This document shows, in pieces, positions 47,500 through 57,909 of a stretch of 64,000 nt of DNA (its first letter is position 1; each line of letters opens with the position of its first letter). A program made the translations under genes and the position numbers. Location of the stretch: contig OY829328.1 in the NCBI GenBank assembly GCA_963691655.1, positions 78,062,400 through 78,126,399 on the forward strand, written 5' to 3'. The stretch is from Toxonevra muliebris. Lineage: Eukaryota; Arthropoda; Insecta; Diptera; Pallopteridae. The notes beneath the pieces were generated by a model. It was not told the origin of the DNA. It saw only the letters and a list, made by a program, of their open reading frames with translations, and made no database searches.

Positions 47500-48065
47500 G
47501 TTAGTAAAACTATGACATTTTCTGGTTTGAAATTTTCCTCTTGGGAATGAGTTTTAAAAGTTTAGAAGAATTTAAAAAAAATAGAAAGCATTATCGGGTC
47601 TTCTGGGAAGGTATTTTCTCAATAACTTTTTAGATTGCTTGGAAATTAGTCCGAAGAATCTTCTAGGATACCTAGATTCTATGTAGTGGGTTTACTAAAA
47701 ACCTCTATTCAATGTTCGGCAAGGAAGTGGTTTCAAAAGGAAGCAACGATCGGATCTTTATAAGTTTAGACTTATTTCAAAAGTAATAAATTACAAAATT
47801 TTTATAATATTATCTGGGATATTCTCACCACCAGATGACGCGTTGGAAAAAGGAGGAAAACGGTGAAAGGTCAGTTGTGCATTTTTTTTAGGTCAGTAAA
47901 ATTTGAAATTTTTGACCTGGGGATCTGCTGGAAGAGTTTAAAAATAAATAAAAAAATAGAAAGAAATTTGGGATCTTTGTAAATTTGGACTTATTTGAAA
48001 TTTGAATTGCAAAATTTTTAACAGTACTATTTGGAATTTATTCACCACCAGATGGCGCAGTTGAA
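47500..48065 (+). repeat. diverged direct duplication ending in CTCF-like motifs
   Basis: 47505-47845 and 47875-48060 share, in order, a 'ggt(t/c)agtaaaa' start, a 'aatagaaag' block, 'atctttataagtttagactt'-type text and 'tcaccaccagatg'. Each half ends with a CCACCAGAT(G)(G/A)CGC motif. Confidence 0.65.
48045..48058 (+). promoter_or_regulatory. CTCF-like motif
   Basis: 'ccaccagatggcgc' fits the CTCF core consensus CCASYAGRKGGCRS at all 14 positions. A partner with one mismatch ('ccaccagatgacgc') lies at 47828-47841. Binding is an inference. Confidence 0.4.
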
Positions 48066-49042
48066 GTGGTTAAATTAAAATTTCAGCTTTAAATACTTTA
48101 CTAACATTTCCTTTAGTAAATGAGTGAAAAATTTTGTTTTTTTTTTTTAATTGCTATAACTAATAGTTGAAGCTACGCGTATTTATAAATATAATACGGT
48201 TTTACATTTACTAATTAGAAACTAAACGAAATTGATTTTGAGAAATTGTTTGAAACACACTAAACGTGGCAAATTAGTAATTATCGCAAACATTGAATAT
48301 CTTAAACACTGTCAGCTGTTATTATGACTAATTGGTTGTAGAGTTAGCAAGAGAAAATTAAAATTACATCAAAATTGTTTTTTCTTTTTTAATTTTAAGT
48401 GGTGCATATTATCTATCAGCAGCTAACATTGACAATGATAAATGTGTGCACACTTAGGCAAACACAAACCTAGACATATAAGAGTCTAAAAATAATGGTT
48501 TTGATTTCGTTTTTATCAATATAAAACTGGAATATAAAAATCGTATATATTTCTCGCAAATACTTAACATTCATAAAACTTTAAAACTTAAATAATTTCA
48601 TTCATTATTACTACATTTAATTTTAAGCCACATAATTGCAACTATCGCTGTAGAGCCTTGCTACTTGACTCTATTCCTTGCTACTTAACTACACTCAACT
48701 CCTCCCCAATTCTACTTTATTTAACTCCACTCTACATAGCCCTAATTGAATTTCGTCCTTTTTTTTTAATAAGTTTTTGTTGCCATTTTAATAATGTGGC
48801 AGAATTTTTGCATATTTTATGCTTAGTTAAATTTTAAACAAAACAATGATTTCAATTTTAACCATTGAAATTATGTTGAAAATTTTTTAGTAAGTAACAC
48901 TTCATTGCAGAAATGCCTGCGTATAGTTTTATTATTTATAGTTTTCATTATATTTTGGTTACTGGGTTAGTTAAAATAATTTGAGATAATAATAGATTAA
49001 GCAAAAAAATAAACATAGAAAATAAAATTCTAGGTAAATTAT
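48066..49042. other. AT-rich non-coding stretch
   Basis: No array, gene or element end recognised; 'cttgctacttgact'-like text repeats briefly near 48658-48690. Confidence 0.4.
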
Positions 49043-49377
49043 TTAAGCCTAAAAGTATGCAACACATAATTTCTATATGAAAAACGGTTGTGGAAAATTC
49101 TATCAATGGAATAATAGAATATATCAAAAATTTATTTTATTTATTGTATTGTTTCATTGCATAGTTTATTTTAGTTTATAGTTTATTCTTTTAATTAAAG
49201 TAATTAAAATTATAAAATAGTATCAAAATTAGGCGATGTGAAAGAAAACGCAAGAGAAAATGAAAATTTTAAAAATCCATGGTTGCGCTTTTTGGAACAT
49301 AAAAACGAAATGAAGTAAACGATAATGGCGTAAAGTATGTTATCAAATCATGTAACGAGTGCAGATGGTACTCATTT
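49043..49377 (+). repeat. dispersed non-coding repeat, copy 2
   Basis: Same orientation and block order as 341-630, with an extra segment of roughly 65-70 bp (about 49240-49310) after 'ttaggcgatgt'. No terminal repeats seen. Confidence 0.65.
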
Positions 49378-50040
49378 TAGTTTTTTTTTTTTGGTTTTTA
49401 ATTTCTTTTTAGGAATTAGTAGTTTGCCTGAAGAAGAATTGGAGGTTGTGTGTTATTTCATTCGCAATCATCAACTATAAGAAAACTATTGTATAAATTA
49501 ATTAAATTAAATTATATAAGTGAATGAAAGAGTGCAAAAATATCAGTCCCAATTATTTGTAAAAAAAATAATGAATAATTTTAATTATGTTCTCAAAGTC
49601 TATTCAAAACTTTTTGGTTAAAAAAAATAAAGTTTTCGTCACTTTTTTGCGAGTCTTTCGAGTAAAATCAACCGCAATGCGACAGTTTCATAATATATTA
49701 CGAGTTAGGGTTGAGGGTGGGCTGCACTAACAAAAAGCCTTCAGTTTTAGGAACGGTTGTACTATACCCGTTTTAGAGCCAACATAAGAGAGTAGACAGA
49801 CAGGAACTAATTGTGAGGGGGGTATAAGAAGAAGAAAATTCTAAGGTTTCTCAAACTCGAACTCTTGACATATTAATTAAGCATTATCTAATGTAACGCA
49901 AGGAAACTTATTTGAATTATACTTTTCGGCCAAGAAAATATATAAATTCTTAGGGTTCCAGGGAAGAACTAAAATCCACAGCCAATCATCAGCCAAAGAT
50001 TATTCTTAGGTATTTGTGTCACGAAGGTAAACAAAATAAA
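49378..50040. other. non-coding stretch, nothing recognised
   Basis: AT-rich with poly(T) and no gene-like frame. Confidence 0.4.
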
Positions 50041-50704
50041 TACCAGTCTGTCAACGAAGAGCACACAAAGTGCAATGAGTCTACAAATTGCACCAAACAC
50101 TAAGGATAGCAAACGAAAAGCCTACAAAATACAATGAACACCTACGAAAACAAACGAAGAGTGTACAAAGTGCAACGAACACCAACGAGAGCAAATGAAG
50201 AGCCTAAAAAGTGCAACGATCACCAACGAGAGCAAACGAAGAGTCTACAAAGTGCAACGAACACCAACGAGAGCAAACGAAGAGTCTGCAAAGTGTAACG
50301 AACACCTACGAGTGCGAACGAAGAGTCTGCAAAGTGCAACGAACACCTACAAGAGCAAACGAAGACTGTACAAAGTGTACCGAACACCAACGAGAGCAAA
50401 AAAAGAGTCTACAAAGTGCAACAAACTCCAACGGGAGCAAACGAAGAGCCTATAAAGGGTAAGGAACACCTACGAGAGCAAAAGAAAAGTCTATAAAGTG
50501 TACCAAATATCAACGAGAGCATACGAAGAGTCTATAAAGTGTACCAAATATCAACGAGAGCAAAAGAAGAGCTACGAATGCAAATTAAGAGCCTACACAA
50601 TGCAACGAACACCTACGAGAGCAAACGAAGAGTCCACAAAGTGTACCGAATACCTACGAGAGCAAACAAAGAGCCTACAAAGTGCAACGAACACCTACGA
50701 GAAC
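50040..50704. repeat. 41-bp minisatellite (left part)
   Basis: Unit 'aacgaacacctacgagagca' plus 'aacgaagagtctacaaagtgc', period 41 bp (shared C positions at 50173, 50214 and 50255). Because 41 is not a multiple of three, the same peptide appears in successive frames, which explains the overlapping open frames (50195-50829). The array resumes at 51487-51535 after an inserted retroposon. Confidence 0.9.
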
Positions 50705-51486
50705 CCCTGCGGAAAGTGGGCAAGAATATTCCCTCGGTAAGGTATGCCTGTCGTAAGAGGCGACTAAAATACCTCACAGAGAGAGAGGGCGTGACCAGAA
50801 TGTCACAAAGTCCTATGCCATCTCGATGAATGACGCCGCTTCAGTCTGCAATGAGACCACGTCCGTCTCACCAGACCAAAGTAACAAGGCGCAGCCTAAA
50901 ACAATAATAAACGCCAAGGAGACCCTGACGTCTCCCGTGTTTATTACTAAACGGTGATCCCGACTTCAATGAGACCACGCCCGTCTCACCAGATCGGTTA
51001 AAACAAAAGACGCAGCCAAAAATAAACGCCAAGGAGACCTAGACGCCTCCCGAGTTTATATGAAATGGTACCTCATACCTCATGAGACCACTCCCGCTTA
51101 TAAAAACTAGCTCTCATATAGTTTATAAAAACTTGTTCCTGCCGCCTCTTCACCCCGCTGCCAGACCAATAACGGTTGTCACGGTTAATCGAAGTTGGCG
51201 GCTAGAAAGTAGCAGATTTTACGCCTGGAACGAAGAAACCAGGGTGTCAGTGACCCTGCTCCACAGCGGACGGCAACGAACAAGTCCGACAAAAAAAAAA
51301 AAAATAAAAAACAGACGAGTGAGCAATAATGCTCTAGACGGCCTCCCGACGAAATACTTAACGGTGGTTGCGGGAGGAGCTTTCCGTCGGACGAGAGGAG
51401 ATGTTTGGAGGAGATGGGTGGAAGTCTCACACTGACTTCGGCTTTCAATGCTTTTACTCCTCGTTAAATAAAAAAACAAAAAAAAA
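50705..51486 (+). mobile_element. 782-bp non-autonomous retroposon with poly(A) end
   Basis: GC-richer than its surroundings. Starts 'ccctgcggaaagtgggcaag' and ends in an A-rich tail ('aaataaaaaaacaaaaaaaa'). It is flanked by a 12-bp target duplication matching at 11 of 12: 'acctacgagaac' (50693-50704) and 'acctactagaac' (51487-51498). Inside, a block of about 120 bp with 'atgagaccac', 'cccgtctcaccaga' and 'aaacgccaaggagacc' is repeated twice (about 50849 and 50969) with a partial third (about 51082). No conserved protein domain in any frame. It could be an internally deleted LINE (5' UTR repeats joined to a 3' tail) or an independent retroposon. Confidence 0.72.
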
Positions 51487-51539
51487 ACCTACTAGAACAA
51501 ACGAAGAGCTTATGAAGCACCACGAATGCTTAACAGTGT

Positions 51540-52075
51540 AAGAAAACAATCAATAAACAAATTAAAAATACAAAGAAACATTTAAAAACAAACTATCGTG
51601 AGTTTTGTTTTTTACGTATTCTACTACTGAATATAGCTCAGCTGAAGAAAAAGAGGTAAGAAGTTTTGTGATAAACTGAAATTGAATGCATTAAATTTGA
51701 ATTTTCATTTACTTAATTCAATAAGATTTTCACTGGAATTTAATTTAATGCATTAACTTTGTGAATATATATAATTGAATGCATTTAATTTTAGCTACCA
51801 TTTACTTAATTTTTACCTAAATTTAGTTCAGTGGAATAAAGTTGAGTTTGTATTCATTGAATGTAATAAGATTGCCACTTAAATTTAATTCAATGCAAAG
51901 CTCATTTGAATTTAAATTCTCATTTTTTCAATGCAAACAAATTTTTATTTGAATTCAATTCAATTTAATGAAATTCCAGTGAATTTTCAGTTAATGCATT
52001 AAATATGAGCTTACATTTAATTCAATGTATTGGCAATCTAATGAATGAGTACATTAATTGATCCTATAATTGCAG
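51540..52075. repeat. degenerate AT repeat (gaatttaattcaatgcatt)
   Basis: Variants of 'aatttaattcaatgcatt' recur from about 51670 to 52070; the period is irregular. Confidence 0.55.
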
Positions 52076-52087
52076 AAAGCTAGAAGA

Positions 52088-52138
52088 GGGAAGGGGGGAG
52101 GGGCGGAGGGGGGAGGGGCGGAGGGGGGAGGGAGGAGG
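52088..52138 (+). repeat. G-rich tandem block, G-quadruplex potential
   Basis: Repeats of 'ggaggggggaggggcgg' supply many runs of three or more G separated by one to three bases, more than enough for a four-tetrad G-quadruplex on the plus strand. Confidence 0.7.
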
Positions 52139-52324
52139 TTTTTTCTTCAAGAAGGTTTTTTTTTATTCTGAAGCAAAGATCATAATCTCTGAGAGCTTTA
52201 GAAATTTATCGAGTAAATTGCGGGGGAGAGGGGAGCTTTATTCCTATACTTTACCGTCTTTCCTTTTAGAATCGCTAGCAGTTGAGTCTACCATATTGTA
52301 TTTTGCATTAAGCAGGAGCTAAGA

Positions 52325-52405
52325 ATGAAGCAGACAAAGAATATTTTCCTGATCGTTCTTTTTATAATTTTGGATTATGCAGAGAGGTTCAGACTGGAAG
52401 CAAAG
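52325..52405 (+). CDS. weak candidate signal-peptide exon
   Basis: The open frame from ATG 52325 begins with a basic residue cluster and a hydrophobic core (FLIVLFIIL), as in a signal peptide. After 27 codons it meets an AAG|GTATTT donor-like site. Short first exons of this kind occur in fly secreted-protein genes, but no second exon was found downstream. The uninterrupted frame (to 52609) has no recognisable domain. May be chance. Confidence 0.18.
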
Positions 52406-52609
52406 GTATTTAAAATTGTAGCAATTTTTTATGAAATAAAGTTCATAGATAAAGGAAATATGAACTTTCCATGTTATAAAGTTCATAGAGAATTCATATT
52501 TCCTTTCCCAGTTAGGTTAAATTCTAAAAAGTTTTTGTCTTTTGAATACAATTTTTCCTGTTACTTTGGTTTACTATTTTCATTAGTAGGCAATTCTCGA
52601 ATATTTTGA

Positions 52610-55139
52610 ATTAAGAATCATTAATTTCCGTCTCTATTCCATAACAATTTTCGTCACCTATTGATTTCAGTTGAGGTGATTCAATTAGTATCGAAAGAAA
52701 AATAATTAAATTGTAGAATATTTTAGATTTTAACCTACATTTCAAATTGACACAATCATTTTCTAATAAAAAAAAAATCAAAAACGATTATAAAATTTCA
52801 TCTAATTTTCTTTTCTAGCTTAAAAAAAAAAAAAATTGCACATCAAAAAATCAAATGAAGTTGAAGTGAAATTTATAACGAAATTTCTTTGCTATCTAAT
52901 TGCAAATAATAAAAGGAGAAGAATGCCATCAATCTTTATCATAAAATTTAGCAAAAAAAAAAAAAAAAAAAAAGCGAGAAATTACTGTTTGCAACTGTTC
53001 AATTTACAGTTAAGCAAACGGTGCAATAATTGGTAGTGGAGTGACCAATGCAGCATCAGCAGCAACATTCAAACAACAATCACGCTAAACTTGATTTACC
53101 AGCATTAATACTTAATAAGAAGCAGTAAGTTTTCCAAAAGCGAAAAAAAAAAAAACAAAAACAAAACAACTACAACAAAATTATAGGTAACATCTTAAAG
53201 AAATGTTGCACATACGAGTATCTTTTGCGCTACATTGCCACTTTGATTTTTGCTGCCGTTTGCTGTTGCTGTTGCTCCTCAAAAATATCACCTCCTGCTG
53301 CTGTCAGGTTGTTGATTTTGCTGTTTGTTTGGTTTCTTTCAACAATTCACAGAATCAATGTTATTTACTGAATGTGCAAACATTTTGATTAAATTTTCAC
53401 TGTCAGTGTCGCAGAAGCAAGTAAAACTTTCTTTCTTTCCTTTCTTTCTGTCTTTCTTTTCGGATTTCATGTTTCTGTTTCTGTTTCTGTTTTTTTTTTC
53501 CTTTGCTTATATGAATGTATCTGTACATATATATTAAGATTGAGCAGATGCTGCAGTTGTTTGACTGCCTGCTGCCTTGACTGCTTTGACTATGTCTTGT
53601 TGCCTGCCAGTTTTGCTCTGCCGCACTGCCTTTTAGCTTCTTGCTGCTGCTATACACAACTCGTTAATGCTTTTGCGAATATATTTAACTTGTTTTTGTT
53701 TTTTTTTGCTTCTTTTTCTGTGCTGTATGCAGAGAAAAAACAGAGAAGAAGATGAAAAGTAATCTTGTAGCATCATTTCCTGCTTTTAATAGCAGTAAAA
53801 AAAAATAAAAAAAAAAGAATCCGCTTTACTTAAAAGGAGCGACACAATTTTCTCTAAAATGTTGTTGCTCTTACTGTTACTATTAAGTATGGAAATAGCA
53901 ACAGCAACAATCAGTAAATGTGAAAGAAGAACAGCAGCAACATCACATCAGCAGCATCAAATAGCGACGATAAACTGATAAACAATTTCACCATGCAACA
54001 TACTTGCTTCACTCCTTATTTGTATTTAGGTAGATGTATAAAGTATCTTTCTCTTAGTCTTTTGGAAAAGTGGAAAAGTGCTACACTTTAAAAGCTAATA
54101 CCAAAAAAATGATTAGAAATTGCGCGAGCAATAGCAGCAGGTTTTTTTTTGTTGTAATAGCAGATGTTGCTGTTATTATACATGCATTGTATCTCTGTAT
54201 ATTTCACTTCTTAACTCTAAAGACTGAGTGCTTGAAATGGGGCAGCCTGAGTGGGCAGGTAGTATGTACTATGTATCAACAACATGAAACTGTATTTTAA
54301 GAATATCTTGTTTTATATACTTGAATGTATTTAGTGAATAATTTAGCACAACATTTTATGCCTCCATCTGGTTTTTAGTATTTAATAATAAAAAAAAAGT
54401 TTATTGATATTCTTGTTGTTTATATTAAAAATCAGAGTTGAGATAAATTGGAAAAACATTAAAAAAAAAAAGAAGAAAAACTTGTGTTCAAATGAAGTTC
54501 ACCTCAATGCAAATTTACTTGAAGAAATTTCTCTAGATTGTAATTTTAATAAACAAAAAATAGAAAATAAGTCTCTCCTGCTAATCACAAAAATAATAAT
54601 ATCCACACTTCTTGCACATATACCCAAAAAGTTCTGGACCCCTCAAAAAATGCTGCAAAAACTAATGGTCGACACACGACAAACCTCAAGCTGATCTAAG
54701 AGAGCCTGAACCTAAGCTCATTTGAAAAATATCAGTTTCATTTAAATTTTGTTTTCAATTTTTAGAGATATGATGCCTCTGCTTATGCCCTCAGGCAGAC
54801 TCTACATGCTGTTGCCCACAAGTTATTGAATTTGATTGATTTTGATGGCTATTGACGGAACCACGAATGCTTCTTAAAGGAGGGGACCTCTTGCTTACAA
54901 TCTTCGACTTTCCCTTTTATACTTTAAGTAACTCTAGTTACTTTAGATTTCCCTTTGATTTCCCATTACTGCCACTTACAGCTTTTCATTTCCTCTTATT
55001 ATTTCTGATGGGTCTCTGACCACTTTTATTTCTCTGTGATTACATTTTATTGTCCTTGACTTTGACATCCGTAGATTAACTTCTGACAGATTTGTCTAAA
55101 TTGGTATTGCTTCGAAAAATGTTGTTTGAAGATCGCTGA
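52610..55139. other. non-coding stretch with CAG/CAA and CTGC runs
   Basis: Contains CAGCAGCAACA-type runs (53048-53090, 53890-53960), CTGTTTCTG and CTGCTGC runs (53250-53310, 53470-53650) and A-runs. The short open frames (52836-54694) reflect these biases. This texture is common in fly introns and upstream regions. No gene or element recognised. Confidence 0.45.
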
Positions 55140-56725
55140 AAATAGGAAGTGAAGTCGATAAAAGGATCAGAACCAGGTAGAAGTAATGTCGGTAGAAGTG
55201 AGGTCGGTAGACCTGATATCGGAAGAAGTGAGACTAGTATAAACTAGATCGGTCGAAGAGGGATCGGTAGAAGAGAGATCAATAAACGAGAGATCAGTAG
55301 AAGCTAGATCTGTAGAAGTGAGATCGATAGAAGTAAGATCAGTAGAAGAGAGATCGGTGAAAGTGGGATCGGCAGAAGTAAGGTCCGTGGAAATGAAATC
55401 GGTAGAAGTAAGATCAGCAGAAGTGAGATCGGTAGAAGCAAGATAAGTAGAAGTGAGATCGGCAGAAGTGAGATCGGTGGAAAAGGGATCGACAAAAGTG
55501 AGGTACGTGGAAATGAAATCGGTAGAAGTGGGATCAGTAGAAGTGAGATCGGTAGAAGTAAGATCAGCAGAAATGAGATCTGTGGAAGTGAGATCGGTAG
55601 AAGTGAGATCAGTATAAATGAGATCGATAGAAGCGAGATCTGTAGAAGCGAGATCGGTAGAAGTAAGATCAGCAGAAGTGAGATCAATAGAAGTGAGATC
55701 GGCAGAAGTAAGATCTGTGGAAGTGAGATCGGTAGAAGTGAGATGTGTAGAAGTGAGATCGGTAGAAAAGAGATCAGTATAAATGAGATCGGCAGAAGTG
55801 GGATCAATAGAAGTGAGGTCCGTGAAAATGAAATCGTTTGAAGTAAGATCAGTAGAAGTTAGATCTATGGAAGTGAGGTCCGTGGAAATGAAATCGGTAG
55901 AAGTAAGATCAATAGAAGAGAGATCGGTGGAAGTGCGATTGGCAGAAGTGAGGTCCGTGGAAATGAAATTGATAGAAGATCAGCAGAAGTAAGATCAATA
56001 GAAGTGAGATCGGTAGAAGATCAGTAGAAGTGAAATCGGTAGAAGTGAGATCAGTAGAAGCGAGATCAGTAGAGGTGAGATCGGTAGAAGTGAGATCTGT
56101 AGAAGTGAGATCAGTAGAAGTGAGATCGGTAGAAGATCAGTAGAAGTGAAATCGGTAGCAGTAAGATCAGCAGAAATGAGGTCAGTAGAAGTGAGATCGG
56201 TAGAAGATCAGTAGAAGTGAAATCGGTAGAAGTGAGATCTGTAGAACTGAGATCGGTAGAAGTGAGATCTGTAGAAGTGAGATATGTAGAAGTAAGATCG
56301 GTAAAAGTGGGATCGATAGAAGTGAGGTCCGTGGAAATGAAATCGGTAGAAGTAAGATCAGTAGAAGTGAGATGGGTAAAAGTAAGATCAGTAAAAGTGA
56401 GATCGGTAGAAGTGAGAACTGTAAAAGCTAGATGTATCGAAGTGATATCGGTAAAAGTGGAAATGAAATCGGTGAAATTGAGATCAATTGAATTGAGATC
56501 GGTCTTAGTAGAAGTGAGTAAAGTAGAATGAGATAGGGAGAAGTGAGATCGGTAGAACTGAAATATGTAGGCCGTGGAAATGAAATCAGTGAAATTGAGT
56601 TCCTTAGAAGAAAGATTGGTCAAAGAGAGCTTAGTAGAAGTGCGAAAAGTAGAGTCAAACTGGTAGTAGTGAGATTGGTAGAAATGAGATTGATAAAAAG
56701 ATAGATCGGTAGAAGTAAAAATGGA
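55140..56725. repeat. 15-bp minisatellite (agaagtgagatcggt)
   Basis: About 100 units of 'agaagtgagatcggt' with common variants ('agaagtaagatcagt'). 15 bp equals five codons without stops, so long frames exist on both strands (55304-55807 and 56111-56869 minus; 55783-55992 and 56217-56531 plus). These encode only repeats such as 'VEVRS' and 'LLPIS'. Confidence 0.92.
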
Positions 56726-57704
56726 ATTTGGGTAGAAGTAAATATGGTAGTTCAAAAAGTGATATCTACTGGGCGCTTGAAATTTTAAAAATATAAATTT
56801 GTTTACACGGCACCATACCTTGGCTCGCATACCTCCAAGAATAAAAATTTGATAAGAAAATATTTTCACTTTAGAGTTGGCATAAAACTATTGGTCCCTA
56901 TGCAAAAATATTTAGCACAACATGAGTAGATTGAAAAAAGTTTGACCTAGGCTTTCAGTGGATTGTTGTGTTATAATAGAAGTGTAGGGCAGTAAAACAC
57001 TGATCAATTGAATTGATAATGTAAAGGTAGTTTATGGATAAAATTCTCTCTCCTGATACTTAATTATCTTTACTCTTTAATAAACGTTTTGAAGGAACGA
57101 AAAGATTAAACCACTGCCCTCTTTTTTGCAAACGTTCCCATTTTCTAGTGGCAGTGAATCTTAGATAATTAAGGTATACATTCTATGTTAAACCCTTTCA
57201 CGACTGACCTTAAATTGCTAGAAATTTTATGATGTTTTTCTTTTTCACAGATTTATGACACAACTTTTTAATATAAATTTTTTCCAACTCCACAAGGCGA
57301 GTCTCTGAAAGAGAAAGGTAGAACAAAATAGGTAGTAATATTTTCCAACTACCCAATTTTTCTAATATTTCTAATAGGCGTTCATGCTTGCGCCCGTGTG
57401 AACAGCCACAAAAGGTTTAAAAAAAAAAACTCATTACAACATGATCTTCAAGGGTTCAGAGATTTTAAGACCCGAATTGGTCACTATATTTAAAAAACAT
57501 TTATTTTTTATATCAGAGAATGCCGGTTAAGCTATAGTTGTTCAGAAAATGGTCATGAAAAGATGACGGTAAGAAAAAAATAAAAAACTACTCTAAGCAA
57601 AAACCGAAAATTTGTGAAGAAGAAATTTTGGGCACAATTGAGAGGCTAAGAGGAAAAGTGGTGTAAATTCTACGTTCAGAAAAAAGTGGAATAATTTTAC
57701 TTAA
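56726..57704. other. non-coding stretch, nothing recognised
   Basis: AT-rich with no tandem repeat, domain or RNA gene identified. Confidence 0.4.
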
Positions 57705-57707
57705 GTG

Positions 57708-57908
57708 AAAAAGCGAAACGAAACATGTTGAGAGCAAAAGTGAAACGAAATCTGTTTAAAGCAAAAGTGAAACGAAATATGTTCAGCGTAAAAACGAAAC
57801 GAAATATGTTCAGAGCAAAAGTGAAACGGAATATGTTCAGAGCAAAAGTGAAACGAAATATGTTCAGAGCAAAAGTGAAACGAAATATGTTTAGAACAAA
57901 AATGGAAT
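57708..57908. repeat. 27-bp minisatellite (gaaacgaaatatgttcagag)
   Basis: About seven units of 27 bp. The period is nine codons, giving frames on both strands (57725-57910 plus, repeat 'KRNMFRAKV'; 57701-58003 minus). Just beyond it, 'tttttgctctgaa' (about 57925) is the reverse complement of part of the unit. Confidence 0.88.
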
Positions 57909-57909
57909 A

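Noticed and set aside
51082..51479. Frames of 86 to 117 codons on both strands
   Set aside because: They lie within the poly(A) retroposon, have no recognisable domain and are open on both strands.
53203..53755. Cys/Phe/Leu-rich short frames
   Set aside because: Caused by CTGC and TTTCTT microsatellite runs.
55304..56869. Frames of 69 to 252 codons on both strands
   Set aside because: The 15-bp unit equals five stop-free codons, so long frames arise automatically.
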